DNA from: Mastigias papua
Lineage: Eukaryota; Cnidaria; Scyphozoa; Rhizostomeae; Mastigiidae
DNA: 64,000 nucleotides
Direction of reading: 5' to 3'
Assembly (NCBI GenBank): GCA_964019165.1
Contig: OZ025272.1
Coordinates: 9,511,993-9,575,992, forward strand
Below the pieces are notes generated by a model that saw only the letters and a list, made by a program, of their open reading frames with translations, ran no database searches and was not told the origin of the DNA. Below, piece after piece: positions 1 through 31,829 of this stretch; the stretch's first letter is position 1; each line of letters starts with the position of its first letter. A program made the position numbers and the translations under genes.

Positions 1-881
1 ACTCTAATTTTATTACCAGCCTATAGGGCCATTCAATAATTAGTATGTAACACCAAAATTCGCCTTTTTGACCACCCCACCCCTTGTAACGCATAGTAAC
101 AAATCTAGTACCACCGACCCCCTTGTTACGTAGCATGTCGAGTCTTAAGACCCCCTTATCAATGTTTCAGTTATCTGCTCATGTTTCATAGTACCCATTA
201 CATTCATGTTACAAATAATCACTCAATCTAGTGTTTTAATTTGAGAGAATGAAATCACAAGGCCATTTATTTTGAGTCCAGAGACAAGAAACAAATATTC
301 AAGATGTAAATCGTACATTTCGAGGCCTAAAAATATCAGGAGTACAAAATTCAAATGTCAATCACTATTGTCTTCACTATCACGTGCATCATCAACATTA
401 TTATTTCCCTTTGTATCGCCATAGTGTTTACCCGCCCTGTTAATATACAATGATGGCTTATACCTCAGATCCGAGCTGTTACATGGTTTTTTCTTTATGA
501 GAAAAAGTTTTATAAGAAAATGAGGCTCAAAAAGCCAAAATCTTAAGAAAATATTAAGAAGATCACGAGGCTCAAATTACAAAATTCACCTTTTTTATGT
601 GTCAGAAATTGATATTAGCTCATTTTTTGCAAGCTCCTTTACCAAATTCAAAGCTTTTCTTTGATAATCTTGGTTAACAAAGATCAAACTTATTGTAACA
701 AGTAATGGTAACTGCTTTTAGCCAGTTCACTTCAATAAAAGTTAAGAAAACCTAAAGAAAATCTCAGCCTCAAATTTAGGAAAAGTTAAAAAAATTGAGG
801 CTCAGACGAAAAAGTGGTTTTCTTGTAAAAAAACGTGTAGTAAATGTCCGATTTAAAGAATTTTTGACAACGTTATTTTAG
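1..881 (+). other. Intron and repeat sequence upstream of the first visible exon of MATE gene 1
   Basis: No exon is recognisable here. From about 395 the sequence is homologous to about 26875-26990, the matching intron of MATE gene 2; both contain the words atttccctttgt and gatggcttatacctc. The homology is interrupted at about 480-840 by AT-rich sequence with repeated aggctcaaa/gaggctca words and frequent TTCTTA/TAAGAA words. This looks like a mobile repeat inserted in gene 1 only. Similar sequence occurs at about 8640-8790 and 26380-26710. Confidence 0.55.
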
Positions 882-3546
882 GGTATTGGCTTGGAGTTTC
901 CATAGGAATCTTTGTTGAGGTATGTTTGTCATTCATTATAAGATTATCGTTCGAAGTTTATTTGAAGGGGTTGTTTCGAAAGCCTATTAAGAGATGTATT
1001 TAAGAAATTTTGTAATTTTCATAGAATAGATTGTAACCACACCTTCTAAGTTTATATTTTTGTACTTTATGACTATTCGAGGGATATGTTAGGTTGTTAT
1101 CGTCGTTCATATTTTTAATATTTATCTTTGTAAATATTATTTGCCCCTTTTGATATATAATGACGTTGATCTTTTCATTCTAACTTGTAGTGTTTTGGGG
1201 GTATTCTTGACTTAATGCAAGATTTTTCCTTTTGATTTAGTTGCTGCAAATAACTGAATTTTTCCACTCGTATGTGCGATTTAACTGCGCGAAAGGTTGT
1301 CAGTCTTTGGATGTTAGAATGATCACACATTATAGATATGACGAAAACACGCTCGTTTGCATAAGAGCATGCATCTAAGAAAAATTAGGTCGAAATTCTT
1401 TTAGAATCGCAGGAATAACCTAAGAAAGATTCCCCGGTTGAAATAGACGGATGGGAAACAAAGTGGTAATGTGCAGAGAGTTTTTAATGAAATGGAGTCC
1501 AAATGTGAAACAATGCCTAGCAAACCTAAATTCAATAAAAGTAAAACAGAAAAGAAGTAGGTCCGTTAGTTCTTTAATAAGAAACATTAAAGAAAAATTT
1601 CAAGCTCAAATAGCTAATATTCTAAAAAATATTAAGCCGACCTTGCCCAACCTCTTTCTTTTATATGCTAAATATATAGTGTATTTGTTGCTATTGTGAA
1701 TTTGAAAGGTGACCTTCAAATGTCATTGTCCCTACCTCATCTTTAGGGGCTGTTTTAAATATACTTTTTATGCAGAAACTTGTAAAATCGATGGAATTTG
1801 TTTGTATTGCAAGTTTTTCGCTGTGGTCGCCTGTTAGGCAGTTCAAAAGAGAATATCATGAGCGATTGTGTATCTGTCATGCTACACAAGTGACTTACAA
1901 AAGTTGCAAAATGTTGTATGGATTTGTCCATAGCGGCCTGTTTGCCCGTCACTTGTAATTGAAACACAAATAATTTATGGTAGTTAGTCATAACATGAAT
2001 TGCTCTTTATAACATAGTTGCTTTAAATGCAGCTACGGTCAGATTGTTTTAATGCCTTAACACGGTGAACTCTAAAGTCTAAAAGGTCTTCTTTTAAATC
2101 ATAATTCATACTGAAAGCAACCTCAAAGGTATAAGAACATATATGAAATGTAAGTGTATTGACATTGGGTTATTCACTTTTTTTGAACTACTATAAATGT
2201 TTCTTCTTTTAATATATAATACCTAGGTTATCATACAATAGTAATTTTCAGCAGTTTGCTTCTATTTGCATCCTTTGACATAGAAACTATAATCGTTATA
2301 TTCATCTCCATAGTTACTCATTGTTTGTTGCTTTTTTCCAGACTGTCGCATTGTTCTCACTGCTCTACATGATTAATTGGAAGAAGCTCTCGCAATCGGT
2401 AAGTCAAAAGTTCAATTTGAGCAATTCCAAAGATCTTTTATAGATTCCTGATTATTAGTAATGTTTTGCTTCCCAAATCAAACGAACAGGGTTATCAGCA
2501 CATGTTCTCATTTCAAACCTGTTCCATCGTATGCACCCTAACCCTAACCCTAACCCTAACCCTAACCCTAACCCTAACACTCCACTGTCTATCATATATA
2601 TGTAAATATATAAACATAAATAACTTTATATATATACCCTGCTGTACACCGTCACTAATTTGGTTGCTATAGAGATGGACATAGGAAAGTATTCAAAAGT
2701 CACTTTAATTTTGCTACAATTATATTTGGCAAAAAGAATTTTGCTATATAGGGACTTACTTTTGTCAAGATAAATGCTCTTCAATGATTAGCTTCTATCG
2801 TAATTAGCCAATGCATGCACTGTAGAACTTTACTTCTAAACAATGGCATAGAAGACATTTTCTTCAATCGACTTGCGTAAACATAAGTACATGTCAGTCA
2901 ATATGATAGAGGTAAATTCATATTTGTAGGTCAGACGAAATGTTGGAGTTGCAGTAGACTCAACTTTAAGTGAACATGGATTGAAATCAGATGATGATAA
3001 AGATGAAACAGAAACATTTGATTTGATGTTGGAATCTCGTAATTCTGTCGTATGTCCTACAGATGGCTCCCAGAGCGAAGATATCTGTCTTATTTCTGAG
3101 ACAAATTTGTCTAATTCTTGTGAAAATGGCCGAAGTCGAATTAAGGAAACCACAGGTACGATTTTAGGAGTTGTTATAAATAGATATATTTGCTGGAATT
3201 GTGTGAAATCTGTTGTTAGGCTGCCCTGAACATCTCATAAACTTATACCATGCAAATGTTAAAAATTTGGCTTCCATTTTTAAGCAGTCTAGTGATATTT
3301 ATATCTTTCATTTGACGAATTGGCGAACAAGCGTACTTTTGTGTAAGGATAGTAATTTCTCTTTTAGAACATTTAGAAGCAACAGACGATGCTATGGCTC
3401 ATTCGGATAAAGTAAATGATTGCGAGGTGTTTTTTGTTTACAGAAGGCCTCAGTTCTCAAAACTAGATATATTCATTAAAGTTTGTGTGGTATCGGTTTT
3501 GCTTCTGGGAGTAGTAGCATCAGCCATTCTGCGTTTTTATCGTTAG
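882..3546 (+). CDS. SLC47A: MATE-family (SLC47) exporter, gene 1, last four exons (5' end outside the window)
   Basis: This is the C-terminal part of a multidrug and toxic compound extrusion transporter. In animals these are plasma-membrane H+/organic-cation antiporters. Visible exons are 882-919, 2342-2398, 2930-3155 and 3368-3546 (TAG stop), all bounded by AG/GT. They encode in order: YWLGVSIGIFVE and TVALFSLLYMINWKK, matching the last helices of the 12-helix core with its terminal (I/L)NWKK; a long acidic, Ser-rich cytoplasmic linker; and a final hydrophobic helix VVSVLLLGVVASAILRFYR, which corresponds to the extra C-terminal helix of animal MATEs. Phases agree throughout (1-0-0-1). The order, sizes and sequence match gene 2 in this window, so the two are tandem paralogues in the same orientation about 10 kb apart. 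The missing N-terminal exons should lie just left of position 1. Transported substrates cannot be told from sequence. Confidence 0.88.
2536..2577 (+). repeat. Interstitial telomere-type repeat, seven CCCTAA units
   Basis: Seven perfect tandem CCCTAA hexamers lie in the intron between the second and third visible exons of MATE gene 1. The motif is the metazoan TTAGGG telomere repeat in C-strand orientation. It probably arose by double-strand-break repair or retrotransposition rather than marking a chromosome end, because ordinary gene sequence flanks it on both sides. Confidence 0.95.
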
Positions 3547-5519
3547 TTCGTTTGGAACTAATCGTTTTTTTGGATTTGAAGGTGGAAATGTTAGTAATAG
3601 CACACCTTATATGAGCTTTAAGATTCACATAGATTATTGTAATACCAGTAGCATTTTATGGTATTTTTTATGACACTTAGATTTAAGTAGCGTCGAGTCT
3701 CGCATTTGTTTAGATGAAACACAGTTTTGCATTTTGTCATATACACTAGACCCTTGAAGTCAAAGTACAATTTCTCCTACTGCTACAGATGTCCTTGTAG
3801 CTGTACAAAGCAACGAAGATTGCCCAGAGCTTAGACGAATTCTCAATGGGGCCATCCAGATTACACGTACGCACTGAGGGTTGGTGGTTGGGAAGGCCAA
3901 ATGCGTACTTTCGTGTACAGGGTGGGTGTATTATTAAAGGTCAAAGTGTACGTACGATGACGTGTTCTATATAAAGGCCTACCCATCGTGTAGACTGAAG
4001 GAAATTGCGGGCAAAATGGCACAGAATAAAAGCAGTGCGGCAATTACTTCAGAAACAATGAAAACGTATGCATTTCTGCCCCATTCATGAAAAGCTGTTA
4101 CCATGAAAAATAATCATTTTTCAAGAAGTGCCATAGAAAAATTTCCTTATACTCATACAGGGGTGGGTTGGTGGGCTTAATGACAAGCGTACCCGTTCTT
4201 ACAGGGTGTCTGGGTATTGCTGCTCAGGGACGTAGGAACTGGGGGGCCAGAGGGGCCATGGCTCCCCACTTTTTAGCAAACTATGCGAAAGTGCCCCTTT
4301 GAAGCCCAAAATGGGCATGGTAATGTGCCCCTTTTAGGTCTTGCCCCCCCCACTTTTTACATGCTTCCTACATCTTTGTTGCTGCTTTATTCTCTTCAAT
4401 CTAACCAAAGTTGGCGGGAATTCTATGCTCAGGACTCAGAAACTCGATCCAGTCCAGTCCATAACAGGACCCTATCCTGTGTCAGGACATCGGAATGGTC
4501 ATTAGTATTGCATCATCACATACCACGTGGTATTGCATAGCCCAGGATCAATTGTGGAGGTGGTAAATGAGGTAATCTAAGCAAAGATCTTGGGGTTAGT
4601 GAGCAGAGGACTTAGTATCCAAGCTTTTTGACTTGATCAAAAGTGTTGTCGCGGAGCGCCTCTTTCTTCTCGATAGTATGGGTAAGTCTACTTATTGAGA
4701 AGCATTGATTCCCATTATCTGTTGATGTTGCTGCCTTTGTGGCCGCCAGGTCTCGTGTCTAATTCCAATATGAAATGTACAATTTCTGTGCACCGGACAG
4801 CATATTCGTCAATATTTGGTACGCGTCAATATGTTAACGTTTCAGCATCATAGGCAATAGGAGTAATGTTTTAGCATGACTTTCTTTTCATACTGGGTCT
4901 AGTTGTTTTGCGAATAGGCTAATTGTTACCACTGTTGGAGAAAATAGTTGGAAGTATTATGAGAATAAATGATTAATTTGTAATCAGAAGTCTTTTCGAT
5001 ACGGCTAGTTTTCATACATCGCATGTCATCCAATCCCATTGATGTTTCATCAGAGCAAGGTCAACCACCAGTTAAGATCACTTTTCGGTGCACGATAATC
5101 TAACACCCTATTGCACAGTTTGATGTGGTAAAATCGTGTGTCCCTAGTTCAAGCGCGGCGTTCCTGGGGGCTTTAGTTTGTCAACGTGTTTAGTATCGAT
5201 TTTCTTAATCTTGCTTACTATACACGTTATGTACATGTGAGCTAATCTATTAGCTATCTAATGAAATAAAACTAATTTCAGTACACATGTTTACATACAC
5301 TACATTTACAGTTAGGGTCCTCCCACTTTTTTTAGCATGTTTTTAAAGATTTTTGCATTTTCTGCCGTTTTCATTTCTTTTGGTAGTTCATTGCATATTT
5401 GAGGTCCCAAAGAGTGGAGGCTGGGAACTGGATGGCCAGACACTTTTTGCCATTGTCTAGCAATTATAGTGACTTTTTCCGTCAGAGTTGCAATTCTGCT
5501 TTTTTCATCGAAGTTGCAA
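3547..5519. other. 3' flank of MATE gene 1 and spacer, no gene seen
   Basis: The 3'UTR start is similar to that after MATE gene 2. A candidate poly(A) signal AATAAA is at 4024-4029. Further on there is a G/C-run repeat (about 4222-4370: ggggggcc... then ccccactttttac), of the kind seen in degraded short inverted-repeat elements. No convincing exon was found on either strand. Confidence 0.5.
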
Positions 5520-6400
5520 ATATATTTATGTATGCAAACGATAATTCCTTGGCCTCTTCCTCTAAAACCTTATCAGAATTATTCTCCATTTTGGATGAGA
5601 ATGCACAAATTGCTCTAAAATGGCTGAATGATAATAAGATGGTTGCAAATCCAATGAAATTCCAAGCTATTTGTATTAAAAAAGACCATTCAGATACTGG
5701 TGGTGTTGAAATCAGCCTCAACTATATGAAAATTACATTGGGAACAGCCCTAAATCTGTTAGGTATCAAGCTAGACAACACATTAAACTTTGACCCCCAT
5801 ATCTCAGATTGTGCAAAAGGGCTGTGTCTCAACTGAATTTACTAAATAGACTTTTAAAATTTATTAGCTTTGAAGAAAGGAAAATACTTGTCCAGAGTTA
5901 TATTTATTCCACCTTTAATTACTGTTCTTGAGTATGCCATTTGTCATCTGCAAAATCACTACAGAAGGTTGAACTCATACAAGAGAGAGAGAGAGAGCTT
6001 TAATATTCCTGTTAAATTATAACACCTCTCAACTCAAACAGTTGCTGGAAAAATCAGGTAAAAGTTGTATGCTTGTGTCTCGCATAAGAGCTCTTTGCAT
6101 TGAAGTGTACAGTACTCTGGAGCAGCTAAACCCACTTTCTATGCAAGAATTTTTTTCTTTTAAATCACCTGTCTACACAAGCCTCTCCCAGAGAAATCCA
6201 TACATTCTGTTACACTATAGACCTATCTAAGCAAATTTTGGCACTAACAGTCTAAGAGCCTTAGGACCTCGAATATGGAATGGACTCCCAAATGATATGA
6301 AATCCACTCAAAATATTGAAATGTTTAAAAGACTGGTAATGCAGTGGAAGGGAATACAATGCAATTGCAATGTATGCCAATAAGATCCACATCAGCTTTT
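5520..6400 (+). mobile_element. Decayed non-LTR retrotransposon, 3' half of the reverse transcriptase
   Basis: The frame at 5528-5815 carries the RT palm motif as YAND (usually YADD) after IFM. Then come the alternating Lys/Leu thumb block (LKWLNDNKMVANPMK, with LGIKLDNTLNFDPHI) and the connection region LNLLNRLLKFISFEERK. It is then broken by stops and frameshifts. The typical C-terminal signature SLRALGPRIWNGLP, followed by Lys/Cys-rich residues, is readable at about 6248-6400 in another frame. The 5' half (endonuclease and RT fingers) is absent, consistent with 5' truncation during target-primed insertion. The family is probably in the CR1/jockey group; I cannot assign it more finely. It is a fossil, not a functional gene. 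Confidence 0.8.
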
Positions 6401-6664
6401 TCAGCTGCCTTACAATGCTCACCAGAAGTTCATGGGACACGTACAAAAAACTGATAGAAAACCACATTCCTCTATTTATTGTCATCATTGAACCATACTA
6501 CCACCACCCCCTTCCCCTAGAACAATGCTGGTTTGTCTATAGGGAACTTGAAGTTGGTGTGCGTGTGAAATATACCAATTATCACATGTACTTCTCCCAA
6601 AAACCAGCATTGTTTGAGGGGAGGAGGCAGATGACTGTTTATTGCAGAATACAAGAAGTGCAGT

Positions 6665-6697
6665 GTGTCCCAGGACTTTTGGCAGCTATTGTAGCTC
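6665..6697 (+). repeat. Terminal-repeat fragment shared with the element at 19812-20092
   Basis: The string ggacttttggcag followed by attgtagct also ends the inverted-repeat element at 19812-20092. A left-end copy occurs near 16478-16510 (ctgccaaaagtccttggaacac). This marks at least three members of one short nonautonomous DNA-transposon family in the window. The left end of this copy could not be placed. Confidence 0.5.
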
Positions 6698-6744
6698 AGC
6701 CGGAATAACCAACTACAATTGTGTACATATGTACTTTGGAAATG

Positions 6745-6822
6745 ACTTTGGCACTTTGGCCCCTCTTGTAAAAGGTCATACGTGCGTATGACCTTTTACA
6801 AGAGGGGCCAAAGTGCCAAAGT
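6745..6822. repeat. 78-bp palindrome, two perfect 38-bp arms with a 2-nt centre
   Basis: The left arm 6745-6782 begins actttggcactttgg and ends ggtcatacg. The right arm 6785-6822 is its exact reverse complement, with only tg between them. No mismatch is visible. It could form a 38-bp hairpin, or be a very young foldback element. No coding sequence is nearby. Confidence 0.95.
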
Positions 6823-8345
6823 AGCATATGAAAATGGTGCATTTATTGTTCCCTCTTATCGCCATTTCTTTTCCCCAACTTTAACAATATGAATTGCCTT
6901 TCTTTGCTTGTATTGTGAAGTGAAAGTGCCAGAAAGTAACCAATCTAAGGGATCAGTCATTAGTAATGGTGGGGGTTGGGGCAGAAGATATTTTTGAAAG
7001 TGTGCAATTGCCTTTCTGGCCCCTCCCTAATTTCACACAGCTAAGATACTATCCCTCAAAAACTTGAAATGTCCATGCCAGAGGTTAGAACACTGAAAAG
7101 CAAAGTTGTTTTGAGAAAAACATGAACATAAACATGGAAAGCAACTGAAGTAGGGTGATATCCCTTCAACATTTCCATGATGAAAAGGAAAGCTTGAGCT
7201 ACTGTGCTCAGCAGCAGCCAGGGCGCCTATGCTGGGGGGGCAAGGGGGGCAGCTGCCCCTCCTGCCCTTACCAAGCACTTAATTATTTTAGTGCAAAAGT
7301 GCTTATTATGTGCCCTCAATAGGAGCCTTGCCCCCCTGCCCTTGGTGCGGGCAATCGTGCCTGGCAGCAGCAGTTTTGGTCAGGGTCAAATGGAAAAAGT
7401 TGGGGCAGATCCCTGGTGATATCATTTTTGAAATCATTAAAGAATCCTTTCATAGCTTATTGGGCCTCTCTCATGCTTGGGGCCAGGGTAATCTGCTCCT
7501 CATGCCCCCTTGTTGGCTGACTTGAGTGGGGTATTAGATCATAGTAAAGGGGTAGTATGGGTAAATTTGGTTGAATTTTATAGACATAAAAAGAAAATCA
7601 CATCATATAGAGCTAACTACCTAACTGACAGAATTGCCTTACTATATCACTAGGACAGTATCCTTGGGAGCAAATTGGCAATGTCACCCCTGGGCCATAG
7701 CATGAAATCAAAATTCAGCACTAGGAGCACACAAAAAGATCACTGTTTATCAAGATGAGATGTCTGAATGAGACTCAAGGTTTTAACATATTACCATGTA
7801 TGAAGCATGACTTATACAGGAATTCCAAAAAATAATTCCTATCCTTGGGGAGATGGAAGGACATGGAGTTACTTTGTACTTAGACAGAAGTAAACCAGGG
7901 CTAGAAATAACTATAGGTCTGACTGATTTTGTCAAGTTGTGAATTGAAACTGTGGATTTGTAATTGTAGAGATTGTGGATTTGTAAACACAGCATATATC
8001 TGTTTATTGATAGTAGGTGATTAGAGTAACACAAATTAGCATTTAACCTATTGATATTTATTAAGATTCCTTATTTTTAGATAGCATTAAGATTTATCAT
8101 TTATGCATATATAATTTTGCAATTCTTAGGCTCTGAAACAAACTGTTGGATTTTGTAGCATTGGGAAGTATGCAAAGCTTGCATTAGTATAATTGTGACC
8201 AGGTATTTGGATATAGAAGACACTTTATGCACAAATGGTTTCAGGTATTGACTTTCACACCAGTCATTCATAGAATCATCAAACTGGCATGATGTAGGAA
8301 ATTTGTTATTTCTAGTAGTTTAGGACTGATATCTGCATCAGAATC
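6823..8345. other. Spacer, no gene seen
   Basis: This is AT-rich sequence with G/C-run patches at about 7228-7345 (ggggggcaaggggggcag and ccctgccc runs) that look like the ends of a degraded inverted-repeat element. No open frame with exon-like composition and splice sites was found. Confidence 0.5.
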
Positions 8346-8356
8346 TAAATTCACCC

Positions 8357-8533
8357 CTGGTTCTTGTTTGGATTTTGTTGCTCCTTTGAAAGTTTCTTTA
8401 ACTAACTATTTGAATATCATAGGAGATGGTTCTACTGGGAAAGTAACCATCAACTCCTTCAAGGCTGAAAGGACCTCATTTCTGCCTGAACCTTCACCAA
8501 TTTCAGGATATTCAGCAATTCAGAATCAGCCAG
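8357..8533 (+). CDS. Possible orphan internal exon of unknown identity
   Basis: An AG acceptor after atctgcatcag (about 8341) and a GT donor at 8534 (ccag|gtattt) bound an open frame with coding-like composition: DFVAPLKVSLTNY, then INSFKAERTSFLPEPSP, then ISGYSAIQNQP. I do not recognise the family, and no partner exon was found nearby. It might be a piece of an unrecognised gene, a captured exon in a transposon, or chance. Confidence 0.22.
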
Positions 8534-8639
8534 GTATTTGCATATTTTTTTCACTTGCTGTTACCTCAAGTTTAGTGTATTGGTTGCTATTTTTGATTCA
8601 TACACCTGTTAATGTGTACTTTTTTAATAAGAATACCAA

Positions 8640-8790
8640 AGTTGTTGCTGAGCCTCAATACTCTTAGAATTTAATGATGGTGAGGCTAAGAATATTTTTA
8701 AATTATTCTTAGTTTTTAGTGATTTTGAGCATTAATACTCATATAGACTATATTCTTATTATTGAAAGTGTATGACTGAGGCTCTGATGT
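8640..8790. repeat. Copy of an AT-rich repeat with GAGCCTCA/TTCTTA words
   Basis: The sequence shares the words gagcctcaat, ttcttag and agactatattcttat with about 26380-26710 and, in reverse sense, with about 480-840. It runs from gctgagcctcaa to tgactgaggctc, giving weak inverted ends. It is probably a nonautonomous mobile repeat. Boundaries are approximate. Confidence 0.4.
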
Positions 8791-9181
8791 TTAATTGGTT
8801 GGGAGTTCTTGTCAACCTAACTGAGCAACTATCTTGCAAAGTGGGCCAAAAGTTAGCTGCATGGTATGCGATTGGTTTTGCTCAGTAATCAAGGAAAAAA
8901 CTTTGAATCACATGTTGCTAAATCAATGTGTCAAGTATTAGGGATGGAGAATCGAATATTCATCTTCCCTAGACAGGTGAACTGTGTGAAAAATATAATG
9001 CCATGGTGAAATCACCGCTAAATATTTAAATGAATAGCTATATGGATGACTGGAACGAGTAGCTACTACATGGTCTATTGGCCTAAAACCCTAGAAAGTA
9101 TGCAAGTCTCCATCCGCCAACCACAGTACCGCCTCAAGAAGATACTAGAAAATTTCCAATAGCTACCGCACTATGCTATGC

Positions 9182-10430
9182 TTTATTATTATTATTATTG
9201 CAATTTTTATGCGCCAAAATCCCTTCAGCTGGAGAAAACAAAAATTGACAAATATAGTAAAGATATATAAATACAATTTGGTAATATAAGATGCAGCTGA
9301 TCTACCAGGGAGTCATATTTTAGTTGAACTCAGCTCCTCGATTGCATTTTGAGGCGTTTTTTGAATTGTTGCAACGTAGAGAGTTCCCTGATGGCAATAG
9401 GGATGTTGTTCCAATATTTTAACCCTAAGTAATGAAAACTTTTTTCCTACTACTAAAGATTATACCTTAGAATTTGAATATCCATGCAGTTTCTTGTACT
9501 ATGAGTTGAACACATATTTCTTATTTTGTATCTATCCCAAAGGCTTTCAGGGCAGATCTTATTCATCATCTTATAGGTCATCACTGCTCTTTCAAAGTTT
9601 ATCAGTTGCTCGGCTGTTGGCCAGTTACCATGTCTTTGACTTTTGCCTTCTCAATAATATATTGGGCTCTGTTTTGAAGGTGTTGAAGGGCTTCTGCTTT
9701 CGTGTTGGAGAGAGAACCCCATACAACGTTAACATATTGTAAGTGACTCTCTACTAAGGCATAGTAGTTGTTAACAAGCTGGGACTGCGGAACAATTTTC
9801 ATTAGATTTTTAGAGACCGTAGCCCACCAGAGACCTTCCCTTGAACTTTTCTAAACTGTTCCCTTCAATTCAACCCCTCGTCAACAATCACGTCTAGTGA
9901 TTTTGTCTCCCCGACCTGCTTAATTTCTGAACCATTCAATGTAAGTGGCCTATGGGATAATATATTGTTTATTCTTCGTGGGTGCCCAATTATCATGTAT
10001 TCAGTTTTTTGTGGATTAATGCTTAGTTTGTTAATTATCATCCATTCCGAAGTATTAAACTTTCAAAATCGTTTATATAGATGATGAATAAGAACGGGCC
10101 CAGACAAGATCCTTGTGGAATACCGCATGTAATCAAGCTTTCGCTGGACTTTTGGTTGCCATAGGAGCAGTACTGTCTCCTATTATTCAGATACGAGGCA
10201 AACCAGTCAGCTGCGGTACCTCTTACATCGATGGCTCTTATTTTTGTCATCATTATACTGTGATTTACAGTACCAAAGACTTTTTGAAATTGCTGAACGT
10301 TGGCCACGCTTTGCATAGCATTTTGGTGTTCTCGTCCTCCGATTGTCCAAAATTGCAGGCTATTACCAACTGTTTGCGTTATATGGTGTAAAAGAAACTT
10401 CAGAGTTTTAACATCCAACATCATCAAAAG
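9182..10430 (-). mobile_element. Decayed non-LTR retrotransposon, reverse transcriptase to 3' tail
   Basis: Read on the minus strand from 10427, the frame holds RT blocks in order: FGTVNHSIMMTKI; WFASYLNNRRQYC; CGIPQGSCLGPFLFIIYIND. This is followed, after a lost YADD block, by INPQKTEYMIIGHPRRINN and the C-terminal ALQHLQNRAQYII at 9602-9802. The frame is broken several times. A (TTA)n run at 9185-9199 lies just past the 3' end, a common 3' tail in L2/CR1-type LINEs. The 5' part is missing. It is inactive. Confidence 0.82.
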
Positions 10431-10631
10431 TTGACCACACTTTTAAATTTCTGAGACCATACTCTCATTTTCAAGACCACAAAGTGTAGCCATGACCACA
10501 GTACGATAGGCATTGCATTGCTCCAGGCAAGTCACACGGTCACTATTTTTACAAACTTGAGAGGCCTGCTGGGTCATGACCCTCAGCCATGCAGAATGGA
10601 CACGCATAGGGGGCTCTCGTGAAATAGTTAA

Positions 10632-10959
10632 GGTAGTATTACACTGGGCAATCTTTCACTGCTACTTGTGTCGCAATGGTGATTGGAGCCATCGCAACTC
10701 ATTTTTGTAAGGGGTGTTACACGCAGCAACGATCTTTGCAACTCGCCAGACGTCCGATTGCATTGCAAGTTGCAGAAATTCTGGCAATCGTTGCGAAAAG
10801 TAGAACAGAATTCTACTTCAGGCAACGGTTGCGGTGTCAACACCTGCTGCGTTGCGTGGCATAGAATGTGCATCTTACACGGGGCAATCGTTTTGCAACT
10901 TGTGTAGCAATTGAGTTGCGAGACAAGTTGCAAAAGAAATTGCCCCGTTTAACACTACC
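10632..10959. mobile_element. TTAA-flanked MITE, 328 bp, with about 21-bp terminal inverted repeats
   Basis: The left end GGTAGTATTACACTGGGCAA and the right end, the complement of GGTAGTGTTAAACGGGGCAA, match except for three bases. TTAA lies directly outside both ends (10628-10631 and 10960-10963). TTAA duplication is the hallmark of piggyBac-type insertion, so this is probably a nonautonomous piggyBac-like element. Internal repeats of gcaatcgttgc and gcaact type make it fold back on itself. Short open frames inside it are by-products of this structure. Confidence 0.82.
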
Positions 10960-10963
10960 TTAA

Positions 10964-31829
<20,866 letters not shown>

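Noticed and set aside
5981..5998. Short GA-rich run inside the LINE remnant
   Set aside because: A small slippage expansion within dead coding sequence; no further significance.
10628..10933. Several open frames on both strands of 60-100 codons
   Set aside because: They arise from the self-complementary TTAA-flanked element.
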